NCBI GenBank assembly: GCA_013376735.1
Contig: VINJ01000001.1
Location: forward strand, 558,001 to 622,000
Source of the DNA: a bacterium Scap17
GTDB taxonomy: Bacteria; Pseudomonadota; Gammaproteobacteria; Pseudomonadales; Halomonadaceae
Direction of reading: 5' to 3'
Length of the DNA stretch: 64,000 nucleotides
Part shown: in pieces, positions 16,561-25,820 of the stretch
How the letters are laid out: every line of letters starts with the position of its first letter
Position numbering within the stretch: position 1 is the stretch's first letter
The notes under the pieces: generated by a model
The model's input: the letters and a program-made list of their open reading frames with translations, nothing else
Told to the model about the DNA's origin: nothing
The model's database searches: none
Program-made: the position numbers and the translations under genes

Positions 16561-18081
16561 ATGATCTACGCCTCCCCGGGCAGCGCCGATGCGCTGGTCA
16601 CGTTCAAGGATATCTACGGCAACTATATCGGCGGTCGCTTCGTCGAGCCGGTGAAGGGTGAGTACTTCGACAATGTCAGTCCGGTGACGGGCGAGGCCTT
16701 CTGCCGTATTCCGCGCTCCAGCGCGGAGGATATCGATCTCGCGCTGGACGCCGCTCACAAGGCAGCGCCTGCCTGGGGCAAGACCTCGGTGCAGGAGCGC
16801 TCCAACATCCTGCTCAGGATCGCCGATCGCATCGAGCAGAACCTCGAGATGCTGGCCGTCGCCGAGACCTGGGACAACGGCAAGGCGGTGCGCGAGACGC
16901 TGAACGCCGATATCCCGCTGGCGGCGGACCACTTCCGCTACTTCGCCGGTTGTCTGCGCTCCCAGGAAGGCACCGCGGCGGATATCGATGCCAATACCGT
17001 CTCCTATCATTTCCATGAGCCGCTGGGCGTGGTCGGGCAGATCATCCCGTGGAACTTCCCGATCCTGATGGCGGCCTGGAAGCTCGGCCCGGCGCTGGCG
17101 GCCGGCAACTGCGTGGTGCTCAAGCCGGCGGAGCAGACCCCGGCCTCGATTCTGGTGCTCGCGGAGCTGGTCGGTGACCTGCTGCCGGCGGGCGTGCTCA
17201 ACATCGTCAACGGCTACGGGGCCGAGGCCGGCCAGGCGCTGGCCACCAGCAAGCGCATTGCCAAGATCGCCTTCACCGGCTCCACTCCCGTGGGCTCGCA
17301 CATTCTCAAGTGCGCCGCCGACAGCATCATCCCCTCCACGGTGGAGCTGGGCGGCAAGTCGCCCAACATCTACTTCGCCGACATCATGAATGCCGAACCC
17401 GAGTTCATCGACAAGGCCGCCGAAGGCCTGGTACTGGCGTTCTTCAATCAGGGCGAGGTGTGTACCTGCCCGTCACGTGCGCTGATCCAGGAAAGCATCT
17501 ACGACGACTTCATGGCTCGGGTGATGGAGCGCGTGAAGACCATCAAGCGCGGCAACCCGTTGGACACCGACGTGCAGGTCGGCGCCCAGGCCTCCCGCGA
17601 GCAGTTCGACAAGATCATGTCCTACATGGATGTCGCCCGCGAGGAAGGTGCCGAGGTGCTCACCGGTGGCAGCAGCGAGCAGCTGGAGAACGAGCTGGCC
17701 AACGGCTATTACATCCAGCCGACCCTGCTCAAGGGCAACAACTCGATGCGTGTCTTCCAGGAGGAGATCTTCGGGCCGGTGGTGGCCGTCACCACCTTCC
17801 GTGACGAGGCCGAGGCGTTGGCCATCGCCAATGACACCGAATTCGGTCTCGGCGCCGGCGTCTGGAGTCGCGACATGAACGTCGCCTTCCGCATGGGGCG
17901 TGGCATCCAGGCCGGCCGCGTATGGACCAACTGCTACCACCAGTATCCCGCCCATGCCGCCTTCGGTGGCTACAAGAAATCCGGTGTCGGTCGCGAGACC
18001 CACAAGATGGCACTGGAGCACTACCAGCAGACCAAGAACCTGCTGGTCAGCTACGACATCAATCCGCTCGGTTTCTTCTAG
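16561..18081 (+). CDS. exaC: NAD-dependent aldehyde dehydrogenase, ExaC/AldA type
   Basis: A 506-residue cytosolic aldehyde dehydrogenase of the ExaC (acetaldehyde) group, oxidising aldehydes to acids with NAD+. Landmarks: the [10 protein letters not shown] and [15 protein letters not shown] cofactor segments, FTGSTPVG, the general base Glu262 in [10 protein letters not shown] and the nucleophile Cys301 in [12 protein letters not shown]. The C terminus GFGGYKKSG-like motif ([13 protein letters not shown]) is normal. AGGAG is well placed before the ATG. The opposite, divergent gene encodes an AgmR/ErbR-like regulator, the regulator type that controls exa genes in Pseudomonas. A 23-bp perfect hairpin follows the gene. 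Betaine aldehyde dehydrogenase is a less likely alternative. Confidence 0.92.
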   Translation: MIYASPGSADALVTFKDIYGNYIGGRFVEPVKGEYFDNVSPVTGEAFCRIPRSSAEDIDLALDAAHKAAPAWGKTSVQERSNILLRIADRIEQNLEMLAVAETWDNGKAVRETLNADIPLAADHFRYFAGCLRSQEGTAADIDANTVSYHFHEPLGVVGQIIPWNFPILMAAWKLGPALAAGNCVVLKPAEQTPASILVLAELVGDLLPAGVLNIVNGYGAEAGQALATSKRIAKIAFTGSTPVGSHILKCAADSIIPSTVELGGKSPNIYFADIMNAEPEFIDKAAEGLVLAFFNQGEVCTCPSRALIQESIYDDFMARVMERVKTIKRGNPLDTDVQVGAQASREQFDKIMSYMDVAREEGAEVLTGGSSEQLENELANGYYIQPTLLKGNNSMRVFQEEIFGPVVAVTTFRDEAEALAIANDTEFGLGAGVWSRDMNVAFRMGRGIQAGRVWTNCYHQYPAHAAFGGYKKSGVGRETHKMALEHYQQTKNLLVSYDINPLGFF

Positions 18082-18117
18082 ACTCCAGGTTCCAAGTTCC
18101 GGGTTCCAGGCTCGAAT

Positions 18118-18165
18118 GCCAGACACGACAACGCCAGCCCTCGGGCTGGCGTTGTCGTGTCTGGC
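18118..18165. terminator. Perfect 23-bp inverted repeat after exaC
   Basis: Arms 18118-18140 and 18143-18165 are exactly complementary with only two bases between them. It lies between two convergent genes and probably terminates or protects both transcripts, though neither side has a T run. Confidence 0.6.
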
Positions 18166-18212
18166 GTGTGCGTGACGGGGCAAGCGGGCGTTTTACCGAA
18201 ATCGGCTCTTGC

Positions 18213-18704
18213 TCACAGCGTGCCGAATTTCTCGTTCTCGCCCATGTCCGGGGTGTGGTCCTTGTCGAGGTTGGCGCGGGCGATCTCGTAGAGTTGGTAG
18301 GCCTTGCTTTCCTTGGCCTTCCAGTACTCGCCGGACTGTACCTTGACCTCCAGCAGGGTGACATCGGGGTCATCCTTGCCTTCCGGGAACCAGGCGGCCA
18401 CGAACGGGTTCCAGAACTTGTCGATCAGGTCCTGATCACGCTTGAGGTTGGCATGGCCGTTGAGCGAGACGTAGACGCCATCATCCTGATCGGAAAAGCT
18501 CAGGCAGACCTCGCTGTCCTTGCTGGCCTCGAAGACCTTCTCGGCGCTGGCACGGGTGAAGAACCACAGGGTGCCGTCGTAGTCATCCTGCACCAGATGC
18601 ATCGGGCGGGCATGGGGCAGGCCGTCGCCCTGCGTCACCAACATGCCGACCTTCACGTCCTTGATCAGCTTCCAGATCTTCTGCTTGTGCTCCGGGCTCG
18701 ACAT
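18213..18704 (-). CDS. Pyridoxamine 5'-phosphate oxidase-related general stress protein (GSP26 type)
   Basis: A 163-residue split-barrel flavin-binding protein. The motif sequence KVGMLVTQGDGLPHARPMH, then TLWFFTRASAEKV and VCLSFSDQDDGVYVSLNG, matches the family annotated as pyridoxamine 5'-phosphate oxidase-like general stress protein 26. These proteins bind FMN or FAD; their physiological reaction is unknown, and true PNPO activity is unlikely because the protein is shorter and lacks PNPO-specific segments. AAGGAG lies nine bases before the ATG. It is transcribed towards exaC and seems monocistronic. Confidence 0.85.
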   Translation of the reverse strand: MSSPEHKQKIWKLIKDVKVGMLVTQGDGLPHARPMHLVQDDYDGTLWFFTRASAEKVFEASKDSEVCLSFSDQDDGVYVSLNGHANLKRDQDLIDKFWNPFVAAWFPEGKDDPDVTLLEVKVQSGEYWKAKESKAYQLYEIARANLDKDHTPDMGENEKFGTL

Positions 18705-18865
18705 CGTCTGTCACTCCTTTGCGTCATGCGAATGAAAATCCGGCTGGCTAGCCGTTGCACAAGACCTTGGAGCGACACCCCACAACTTCAAGGGATGATG
18801 GTGAAGCTTTCGCTTGATGAGTCAGCACTTGATCAATCGGCGCTTGATTCAGGCGTCGAGGTGAC

Positions 18866-19357
18866 TCACTGCGCTGCCGGTGCCTGCCAGGCGTCGCTGC
18901 CCCATAGCGGCACGCTGCTCAACGCGTGCTTGAAGCTGCCACTGGTTTCCTTGGTGCTGTAGGCGATGTAGAGCAGGCTCTGTGAGTCGCGGTCCAGGAT
19001 ACGGCGAATCTTGAGGCTCTTGAGCAGCACGCTCTTGGACTTGCGATAGACCTCCTCGCCACTCTTGGAGGTGTCGATGTCGGCGATCATCGCCGGGGTG
19101 ATCGGGCCGGTCTGACGGCAGGCGATGCTCATGTCGGAAGGGTCGGAGAAGTCGAGGTCCGCCTCGATGTTGCTCAGGTGGCAGGTCACGCCTGGCACCT
19201 TGGGGTCGATCAGGCTCTCGATCTTGATGTCCTTGGTGGTGAACAGGCCCAGCGAGACATCGCCGACCTCGTTGTCATCACAGCCGGCCAGCAGCAGGCC
19301 CGAGGCGATCACTCCGAGCAGGGCAGTACGCGAGGTAAAGCGACGCAGTCGTGTCAT
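18866..19357 (-). CDS. creA: CreA family lipoprotein
   Basis: A 163-residue CreA family protein of unknown function. The N terminus has a basic stretch, a hydrophobic core and the lipobox LLAGC with Cys26, so it should be a lipoprotein; Asp at +2 would favour retention at the inner membrane if the enterobacterial sorting rule applies. Family features follow: GDVSLGLFTTKDIKIESL, PKVPGVTCHLS and a SACRQTGPI-like segment (SIACRQTGPI). AAGGATGA precedes the start. E. coli CreA, a periplasmic protein, is of similar size. The function of CreA is not established. Confidence 0.88.
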   Translation of the reverse strand: MTRLRRFTSRTALLGVIASGLLLAGCDDNEVGDVSLGLFTTKDIKIESLIDPKVPGVTCHLSNIEADLDFSDPSDMSIACRQTGPITPAMIADIDTSKSGEEVYRKSKSVLLKSLKIRRILDRDSQSLLYIAYSTKETSGSFKHALSSVPLWGSDAWQAPAAQ

Positions 19358-19478
19358 GGGGTCATCCTTGAGTCAGTGGGTAAGGCGAAGGGACAAGGCA
19401 AAGAGGCAAGGCGATGGTAGCGTGTCAGGCCCGCCGCGGGCATCAAGCAACGTCGTGGCATTGCTGCGTCGTGCGGTC

Positions 19479-19832
19479 TCACTGGCTGGTGAAGGCGGCG
19501 AGATTCAGCGCATGCGAGTTGCCCAGCCACATCACGCCCTGGGTGTGATCGAAGAGGTCATCGTCGGTGCCGACGTGCACGAAGATGTCCAGCGAACCAC
19601 GGTTGAGTGCCAGCCACGGGATGATGCGGCCGAATTCTTCCGGGGCAAATGACAGCTGACAGCTCCATAGCGGATGCGGGCCTACCGGCTGCTGGTGAAA
19701 GCGGCCGACGCGCAGCGGGAACTGCTGCTCGGCGCGTGCCGCCAGCTCGCGAGCGGCGGCCAGGCCCTGCTCATCGGTGTAGTAGAGATGTGCATGGTAG
19801 TAGCTGATGCGGCTTGTCATGGAGTCGCTCAT
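19479..19832 (-). CDS. DOPA 4,5-dioxygenase family protein
   Basis: A 117-residue protein (from the ATG at 19832) with the family pattern YYHAHLYY, RVGRFHQQPVGPHPLWSCQ, WLALNRGSLDIFVH and DHTQGVMWLG. The repeated His residues are the expected ligands of a non-haem metal centre. Plant and fungal members cleave DOPA; bacterial members are uncharacterised. The exact start is uncertain: an ATG at 19880 would add 16 polar residues, while one at 19820 would remove four. No strong ribosome-binding site settles it. No neighbour suggests a pathway. Confidence 0.78.
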   Translation of the reverse strand: MSDSMTSRISYYHAHLYYTDEQGLAAARELAARAEQQFPLRVGRFHQQPVGPHPLWSCQLSFAPEEFGRIIPWLALNRGSLDIFVHVGTDDDLFDHTQGVMWLGNSHALNLAAFTSQ

Positions 19833-19947
19833 GGCGTTGTCTCGATCGTTCTCATGGGGCATTCCGGTACTCGGCCTCAAGGGCCGTACCGGGAGTTTTC
19901 AAAGGCTGGCGGCAATGGTCGTCAGGGCGTGATGGGCCTTGCGGCCC

Positions 19948-20724
19948 TCAGCCCCAGGCCCTGTAGATCAGCTGCACGCCCACCAGCGCCATCGCGATGA
20001 TGATCAGGCGGAAGAACAGCGTCTCGTTGACGCGGGATTGCAGCCACAGGCCGCTTCTGACGCCCGCCCAGGCCACCGGTACCAGCAGCAGCGAGGTGGA
20101 GAGGCTGGTGAGGTTGATCTCGCCCAGCGCCACGTAGGGGCCCAGTTTCATCAGGTTCATGCCAGCGAAGATGATCACCGTGGTGGCGATGAAGGTTTCC
20201 TTGGGATGCTGGCGCGGAATCATGTACAGGTTGTAAGGCGGCGCGCCGGCGTGGGCGAAGAAGCTGGTGAAGCCCGCCGTCGCACCTGCAGGCACCGCCA
20301 GCCAGCGCGGCAGCGGTTTCCTGGCAGTGGGCTTGAACAGCATATAGGCGGCGAACAGCAGCGAGATGACACCCAGCAGGCCGCGAATCATGTTCTCGTC
20401 CAGCTCGTCGAACAGCACCACGCCCACCGCGATGCCGATGGCGGCGCTGGGCAGGATGATGCGCACCTCCGACCACAGCTGCTTGCCCCACCAGGCGCGG
20501 GAGCTCAGGAAGTCCATCACCAGCAACAGCGGCAGCAGGATGCCGGCGGCTTCCAGCGGCCCGATGGCCAGCGCCATCAGCGGCACCGAGAGCGAGCCGA
20601 AGCCACCGGCGAAGCCGCCCTTGGAGATACCGGTCAGGTAGGTCGAGAAGATGATCGCGCTCCAGGCCAGCGCAGAGTAATCGGGCAGTGTCAGCAGGGC
20701 ATCGAGAGAATCGGTCACGGGCAT
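19948..20724 (-). CDS. Sulfite exporter TauE/SafE (TSUP) family membrane protein
   Basis: A 258-residue inner-membrane protein with about eight hydrophobic segments and the TSUP signature GISKGGFAGGFGSLSVPLMAL near the N terminus plus a second repeat (AGATAGFTSFFAHAGAPPYNLYM). TSUP proteins move sulfite, sulfoacetate or other organosulfur anions; the substrate here is unknown. The start at 20724 begins the homology; earlier in-frame ATGs would add about 80 residues without membrane character. No strong Shine-Dalgarno is visible. The gene is divergent from an aspartoacylase-like gene. Confidence 0.82.
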   Translation of the reverse strand: MPVTDSLDALLTLPDYSALAWSAIIFSTYLTGISKGGFAGGFGSLSVPLMALAIGPLEAAGILLPLLLVMDFLSSRAWWGKQLWSEVRIILPSAAIGIAVGVVLFDELDENMIRGLLGVISLLFAAYMLFKPTARKPLPRWLAVPAGATAGFTSFFAHAGAPPYNLYMIPRQHPKETFIATTVIIFAGMNLMKLGPYVALGEINLTSLSTSLLLVPVAWAGVRSGLWLQSRVNETLFFRLIIIAMALVGVQLIYRAWG

Positions 20725-20764
20725 CTCATGTCGAGAGGGCGGGCAAGGTGAGTCGTGAAGGCCC

Positions 20765-20777
20765 ATTGTTGAACAAT
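20765..20777. promoter_or_regulatory. Palindromic operator candidate in a divergent region
   Basis: ATTGTTGAACAAT is a perfect odd palindrome located between the divergent TSUP and aspartoacylase-like genes, 41 bases before the TSUP start. No regulator is encoded next to it. Confidence 0.3.
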
Positions 20778-20951
20778 TCTGCCCGCGCTTCATCCCGATA
20801 CGCTGCAATGAAGTCTTTCCCTTGGCGCACCAATGCGCTAAAAGGCGCATGTCGCACAGTGTTTTCTTTCGAGACACTGAGCGAATAGCCTGATCTGTCG
20901 GGCATGTCGCAATGCCTGTCGCTCGTTGGTCGAACAATCTCTGAGGTGGCG

Positions 20952-21977
20952 ATGTCACGCGCTCCATTTGAAATCAGCGGTACCCGCATCGCGCCGGGAA
21001 CGCGGGCCCAGGTCGATGTGCCTGTCGCCAAGCTCTACACCCATGCGCCGCTGCACATCCCCGTCGAGGTGGTGCATGGTCGCCAGTCCGGCCCGGTGTT
21101 GCTGGTATGTGGTGCCATCCACGGTGACGAGATCAACGGCGTCGAGATCGTGCGGCGGCTGCTCAAGAGTTCCAGCCTTGCACGGCTGCGCGGCACCCTG
21201 ATCGCGGTACCCATCGTCAACGTCTTCGGTTTCGTGCAGCACACGCGCTACCTGCCGGACCGCCGCGACCTCAACCGCTGCTTCCCGGGCAGCGAGAGCG
21301 GCTCGCTGGGCTCGCGGGTGGCGGCGCTGTTCCGTGAGGAGATCGCCGATCAGGCTACCCACATCATCGACCTGCACACCGGCGCGATCCACCGCACCAA
21401 CCTGCCGCAGATCCGCGCCACCATGACGGGCAGTGATGCCACGCGTCAGATGGCGGATGCCTTCGGCGCACCGGTGCTGCTGAATGCCGAGCTGCGCGAG
21501 GGCAGTCTGCGTGCCTATGCCAGCGAGCGCGGCGTGCCGGTCATCACCTATGAGGCCGGTGAGGCACTGCGCTTCGATGAGTGGGCGATTCGCCCGGGCG
21601 TCAGCGGCGTGAAGCGCGTGATGCGCTCCATCGGCATGCTGGCCAAGGACCGCGACCGCAAGCCCAGCTCGCGTGCGGTGGAGATGTCCAACGGCTCCAG
21701 CTGGGCGCGGGCCTCCATCGATGGCATCGTCCAGAGCCGCGTGGGCCTGGGGGACCGCGTCGAGAAGCATCAGGTGCTGGGCATCGTCGCCGACCCCTTC
21801 GGAAACAGCGAAAGCGAGGTGCTATCACCCGCCGACGGCATCATCATCGGCATGGCCAATCTACCGCTGGCCAACGAGGGCGAGGCGCTCTATCACGTGG
21901 CGCGCTTCCATGCGATCGACGATGCCGAGAGCGCCGTCGACAACTTCCAGCAGCTGTTCGTGCCGGACTCCATCTAG
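20952..21977 (+). CDS. Succinylglutamate desuccinylase/aspartoacylase family zinc hydrolase
   Basis: A 341-residue M14-like metallo-hydrolase. Zinc ligands are visible in GAIHGDEINGVEI (His and Glu) and IIDLHTG (His), with the substrate Arg/Asn pair in DRRDLNRCFPGS. A C-terminal beta domain (SIDGIVQSRVGLGDRVEKHQ) resembles a biotinyl/lipoyl-like barrel, as in the AstE/AspA subgroup annotated as deacylase. It probably hydrolyses an N-acyl amino acid, substrate unknown. The start at 20952 is preceded by GAGGTG; the upstream ATG at 20904 lacks such a site. It is not within an ast operon. Confidence 0.85.
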   Translation: MSRAPFEISGTRIAPGTRAQVDVPVAKLYTHAPLHIPVEVVHGRQSGPVLLVCGAIHGDEINGVEIVRRLLKSSSLARLRGTLIAVPIVNVFGFVQHTRYLPDRRDLNRCFPGSESGSLGSRVAALFREEIADQATHIIDLHTGAIHRTNLPQIRATMTGSDATRQMADAFGAPVLLNAELREGSLRAYASERGVPVITYEAGEALRFDEWAIRPGVSGVKRVMRSIGMLAKDRDRKPSSRAVEMSNGSSWARASIDGIVQSRVGLGDRVEKHQVLGIVADPFGNSESEVLSPADGIIIGMANLPLANEGEALYHVARFHAIDDAESAVDNFQQLFVPDSI

Positions 21978-22028
21978 GCGTCTCGTTTCACTTCAGGCCC
22001 CCTCATGGTCCTGGTTGCCGGCAGTGAC

Positions 22029-22067
22029 AACGCAAACGCCCCGCTCGATGAGCGGGGCGTTTGCGTT
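22029..22067. terminator. Bidirectional terminator hairpin
   Basis: A perfect 17-bp stem (22029-22045 with 22051-22067, loop CGATG) lies between two convergent genes. Both arms end in AA or TT rather than a long T run. Confidence 0.7.
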
Positions 22068-22114
22068 GCAGCAGTCTGTGATGTCGTCGCAGCAAGATGA
22101 CGACGAGTACGAGA

Positions 22115-23512
22115 TCAGCCGTGACTGCTCTGGGTCTCGAACGGGCCGTCATGACGCGCTTCCGCGCCGTGCATCCAGTCCACCAGCTTGCCGGCGAATA
22201 CCAGCAACAGCAGGCCGCCGAGTACGCCGGTGATGGCGATGCCGCCGAACACGCTCATGGCACCGGCTTCGCCGACCAGCGAGCCGATCATTCCGGCCAG
22301 GTAGTTGGCCAGTGCCACGAAGGCGAACCAGGCGCCCATCATCAGCGCACCCATGCGCACCGGTGACAGCTTGGTGACCATCGACAGCCCCACCGGCGAC
22401 AGGCACAGCTCGCCGAGGGTGTGGAAGAAGAAGGCGCCGACCAGCCAGATCATCGAGGCGCTGCCTGCGGCTTTCTGCTCCAGCACCGCGCCGATCATGC
22501 ACACGAAGCCGATGCCGAGGGCGATCAGGCCGAAGGCGAACTTGACCGGCGAGCTGGGCTCGCGGTTGTCCATGCGGGTCCACAGACCCGCCAGCAGCGG
22601 CGAGAGCAGGATGATGAACAGCGGGTTGAGCGACTGGAACCAGGCCGCCGGCACTTCAAAGCCCATCAGCATGCGGTCGGTGTAGTCCTGCGCATACAGC
22701 GCCATTAGGCCGCCGCCCTGTTCGAAACCGGCCCAGAACAGGATGGTGAACAGGCCCAGCACCAGAATGACCTTGATGCGGTCACGCTCTTCGCGGCTCA
22801 GCGGCGTCTTGCGCTCGTGGCTCTTGTTCAGGCGTGCCTCGCGGCGGGCGCTGGGCTCCATCCCGAGATCCCCCAGATGGCGCGGCGCGAAGATGAGCTG
22901 GATGACGACTGCCAGCAGCATGCCGATACCGGCCACCAAGAAGCCGGCATTCCAGCCATAGCCTTCGGCCATGGAGCCCGCGACGATACCCGACAGCAGC
23001 GCACCGATGTTGATGCCCATATAGAAGATGGTGAAGGCACCATCACGGCGGTGATCGCCCTGCTGGTAGAGGTCGCCGACCATCGTGGAGATGTTGGGCT
23101 TGAACAGGCCGTTGCCGATGATCAGCAGGCCAAGGCCGACATACAGCAGCATCTCGGCATCGAGCCCGCTCATGGCCGGCGGCACGGCGAGCACGAACTG
23201 TCCGGCCGCCATGATCAGCCCGCCGATCAGGATCGCACGGCGTGCGCCCAGCCAGTTGTCGGCCAGGGCGCCGCCGAACATCGGCGTGATGTACACCAGG
23301 CCCGTGAAGATGCCATACAGCTGCAGGGCATCGCCCTGACTCCAGCCCAGACCGCCACTGGTGACGGCATCGGTGAGATAGAGCACCAGCAGGGCGCGCA
23401 TGGCGTAATAGGAGAAGCGTTCCCACAGTTCGGTGGAGAACAGCAGATAGAGTCCGGCCGGATGCCCGAACAGCTCACGGCCGTTGGCTCCGGAGGAGGA
23501 GGATGTGGACAT
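22115..23512 (-). CDS. POT/PTR family proton-dependent oligopeptide transporter
   Basis: A 465-residue inner-membrane transporter with 12 or more hydrophobic helices. The POT signatures are intact: ELWERFSYYAMRALLVLYL in helix 1 (the proton-coupling ExxERFxYY motif), GNGLFKPNISTMVGDLY and FYMGINIGAL, plus a C-terminal LGELCLSPVGLSMV. It imports di- and tripeptides with protons; members such as DtpA-D have related sequences and the exact orthologue cannot be told by eye. GAGG lies before the ATG. Its promoter must lie in the 458-base gap separating it from dusA. Confidence 0.93.
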   Translation of the reverse strand: MSTSSSSGANGRELFGHPAGLYLLFSTELWERFSYYAMRALLVLYLTDAVTSGGLGWSQGDALQLYGIFTGLVYITPMFGGALADNWLGARRAILIGGLIMAAGQFVLAVPPAMSGLDAEMLLYVGLGLLIIGNGLFKPNISTMVGDLYQQGDHRRDGAFTIFYMGINIGALLSGIVAGSMAEGYGWNAGFLVAGIGMLLAVVIQLIFAPRHLGDLGMEPSARREARLNKSHERKTPLSREERDRIKVILVLGLFTILFWAGFEQGGGLMALYAQDYTDRMLMGFEVPAAWFQSLNPLFIILLSPLLAGLWTRMDNREPSSPVKFAFGLIALGIGFVCMIGAVLEQKAAGSASMIWLVGAFFFHTLGELCLSPVGLSMVTKLSPVRMGALMMGAWFAFVALANYLAGMIGSLVGEAGAMSVFGGIAITGVLGGLLLLVFAGKLVDWMHGAEARHDGPFETQSSHG

Positions 23513-23970
23513 GGAACCTCGAAGGAAGTGTCAGCAGAAGCAGCGCAGCCCGGAGGACGGGACTGCATGGACCGGCCCACAGGTCGCAGAGGAGGACTGT
23601 GGAGGAATCGCCGATGACGGAGCAGTTGTGTGGCTGACGTCACTCGCGCAGGGCGTAACGATGTCGAGACCTGTTGTTGTCCGTATGGTCAATCATTTTG
23701 CGTGAGATGTCTTTGTCAGACAATCAAACGAAAGTCATGTATGTCATTGGTATTCAAAGAGTTATTAGCTTAGATGGCGACGCAGGGTTGCGTCGGATGT
23801 CACGTCTGCCCGTGCCGCGTCGCCACTTCCTGACTGCCAAGACGACGACACCCGGCGTGAGGGCCAGGTGTCGGGGACTGACTTTTGACAGCGCTGCTCT
23901 CAAGAGAGGGCAGAAGAGAGAGCAAGAAAGGACAGAAGAGAGCAGAAGCGGCGCGAACAGGCCAGCTCGA
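23513..23970. other. Gene-free gap upstream of the POT transporter
   Basis: No gene is supported here. The central part (about 23690-23770) is AT-rich and is the probable promoter zone of the POT gene; it holds the odd palindrome TTGTCAGACAA near 23714. A purine-rich, AGAGA-type low-complexity tract (about 23895-23945) lies next to the dusA stop. Confidence 0.5.
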
Positions 23971-24993
23971 TCAGGCTTGCTCGACCTGCGCCTCGGGCCG
24001 CTGTTCCGGTACGCGCGCCATGGCGTCATCGATGACCTCGATGCCCGCGCCCGGCTTGTGGGCGTTCTCGGAGACATGGCGGCGGAACTGGCGACCGCCC
24101 GGTTGGCCCTGGAACAGTCCCAGCAGATGGCGGCTGATGTGGTTGAGACGCACGCCCTCGGCGAGGCGCTTCTCGATATAGGGGCGGAAGGCACGCAGCG
24201 CATCGTGGCGGCTGGTGTGCGGATTCTCGGCCTCACCGTACAGCTCGCTGTCCACCGTCGCCAGCAACCAGGGGTTGTGGTACGCCTCACGGCCGACCAT
24301 CACGCTGTCGACGTGCTCCAGCTGCTCGTGCAGCTCATCCATCCGTTTCAGGCCGCCATTGATGCCGATATGCAAGGACGGGTGCGCCTGCTTGAGGCGG
24401 TGCACGCGGCCGTAGTTCAGCGGGGGAATATCGCGGTTCTCCTTCGGCGACAGGCCCTGCAGCCATGCCTTGCGCGCATGCACGCTGAAGGTGTCGCAGC
24501 CGGCGTCGGCCACGGTGGTGATGAAGCGCTCGAGATCGGCGTCCTCATCCTGATCATCGATCCCGATGCGGCACTTCACCGTCACCGGAATCTTCACCTG
24601 CGCCTGCATCGCCGCCACGCATTTTGCCACCAGCTCCGGATGGCCCATCAGACAGGCACCGATCATGTTGTTCTGCACGCGATCGCTCGGGCAGCCGACA
24701 TTCAGGTTCACCTCGTCATAGCCCCAGCTCTCGGCGATCGCCGCACACTCGGCCAGCGCCTGCGGATCGCTGCCACCCAGCTGCAACGCCAGCGGATGCT
24801 CCGTCTCGTCATGGCCGAGGAAGCGCTCGCGGTCCGGATTGAACAGCAATGCCCCGGTGGTCACCATCTCCGTGTACAGCAGCGTACGACGGCTCAACAC
24901 GCGCGCGAAGGCGCGGTAGTCACGGGTCGTCCATTCCATCATCGGCGCAACGGAGAAGGTGCGGTCAATCGGTGTCATCGGCATGGCAGTCAT
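23971..24993 (-). CDS. dusA: tRNA-dihydrouridine(20/20a) synthase DusA
   Basis: A 340-residue FMN enzyme that reduces U20/U20a in the tRNA D-loop with NADPH. The TIM barrel starts FSVAPMMEWTTRDYRAFAR, the catalytic Cys is in LNVGCPSDRVQNN, and the VKCRIGID and HARKAWLQGLSPKENR motifs are DusA-specific. The length matches the family. Three nearby ATGs (codons 1, 4 and 6) are possible starts; none has a strong ribosome-binding site. The C-terminal tail of about 20 residues is Glu/Gln-rich. Confidence 0.94.
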   Translation of the reverse strand: MTAMPMTPIDRTFSVAPMMEWTTRDYRAFARVLSRRTLLYTEMVTTGALLFNPDRERFLGHDETEHPLALQLGGSDPQALAECAAIAESWGYDEVNLNVGCPSDRVQNNMIGACLMGHPELVAKCVAAMQAQVKIPVTVKCRIGIDDQDEDADLERFITTVADAGCDTFSVHARKAWLQGLSPKENRDIPPLNYGRVHRLKQAHPSLHIGINGGLKRMDELHEQLEHVDSVMVGREAYHNPWLLATVDSELYGEAENPHTSRHDALRAFRPYIEKRLAEGVRLNHISRHLLGLFQGQPGGRQFRRHVSENAHKPGAGIEVIDDAMARVPEQRPEAQVEQA

Positions 24994-25120
24994 ATCGGCT
25001 GGTGTGGGAGCAGGGATCGGAGCATCAGGCGCTGTCGAGACAAGCGGGCGGTGATTCTAGCAGCTTGTGAGGCGAAGCGCCGAGTCAGAGGGAGCCGCGA
25101 GCCAATGCGCCGCTCATGGC

Positions 25121-25738
25121 TCAATGCGTGTTGTTGACCTTCAGCGCTTCGATATCCTGGGCGATGTCTTCGGCGAGCTGGCGGACGGCGTCGCTTTCGC
25201 CTTCACGCTGGGCGTAGGCGCGCAGGCCCATGACTTCGGCCTGCAGGCGGCGGCCGAGGCGTTCCGGCTGGTGAGCGGGGCGCTCGGGGTCGATGAGTTC
25301 TCCGGCGTCGCGGGCGTCCGCGAAGGCCTGGCGGAAGCGGGCTTCCATGTTGGCGAGCAGCGTCTCGACCTTGTCGCGGGCGGCCTGTTCACGCTCGCCG
25401 AGTTCCAGCAGGCTCTTGGCCAGCATGCAGGCGCGGGACGGCACTTCGCAGTCACGTAGTCCGCCGAGCTTGCGGATATAGGTGGCGAGGGCGGTCAAGG
25501 GTGAGTCGTGACTGGCCATCAGGCTTTCCATCTCGCGCAGGCTGCGCGCGGAGTAGCAGTCCAGCGCTTCCTGGAAGAGGCCGTCCTTGCTGCCGAAGGT
25601 GGCGTAGATGCTGCCGGGGCGCATGTCGAGCGCGCGCTCGATGTCCTTCAGCGAAGTGGCATGAAAGCCCTTCTGCCAGAAGAGATTGAGCGCCCGTTCG
25701 AGGGAATCCTGGCGGTTGTGCAAGGTCGCGCGTGGCAT
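25121..25738 (-). CDS. TetR family transcriptional regulator
   Basis: A 205-residue repressor with the TetR helix-turn-helix at the N terminus (ALNLFWQKGFHATSLKDIERALDMRPGSIYATFGSKDGLF) and an all-helical ligand domain containing a Cys (SRACMLAKSLLEL). The start at 25738 has AGGACA upstream and begins with MPRATLHNR, typical for the family; earlier ATGs would extend into the divergent promoter. It faces away from an AhpD/CMD-type gene across a 293-base region full of inverted repeats, so it very likely represses itself and that gene. Effector unknown; the family pattern (TetR/CMD pair) suggests a reactive electrophile or oxidant. Confidence 0.9.
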   Translation of the reverse strand: MPRATLHNRQDSLERALNLFWQKGFHATSLKDIERALDMRPGSIYATFGSKDGLFQEALDCYSARSLREMESLMASHDSPLTALATYIRKLGGLRDCEVPSRACMLAKSLLELGEREQAARDKVETLLANMEARFRQAFADARDAGELIDPERPAHQPERLGRRLQAEVMGLRAYAQREGESDAVRQLAEDIAQDIEALKVNNTH

Positions 25739-25820
25739 GGCTGTCCTGACGATGGGGCTCGCGAGCGACGCCTGTCTTCGCGCGGCATGGCGAAGCGGGC
25801 GGTCTGCAAGGAGCAAGGTA

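Noticed and set aside
23674-25137. 487-codon rightward frame opposite dusA
   Set aside because: It mirrors dusA, is rich in Arg, His and Leu, and lacks a domain or ribosome-binding site.
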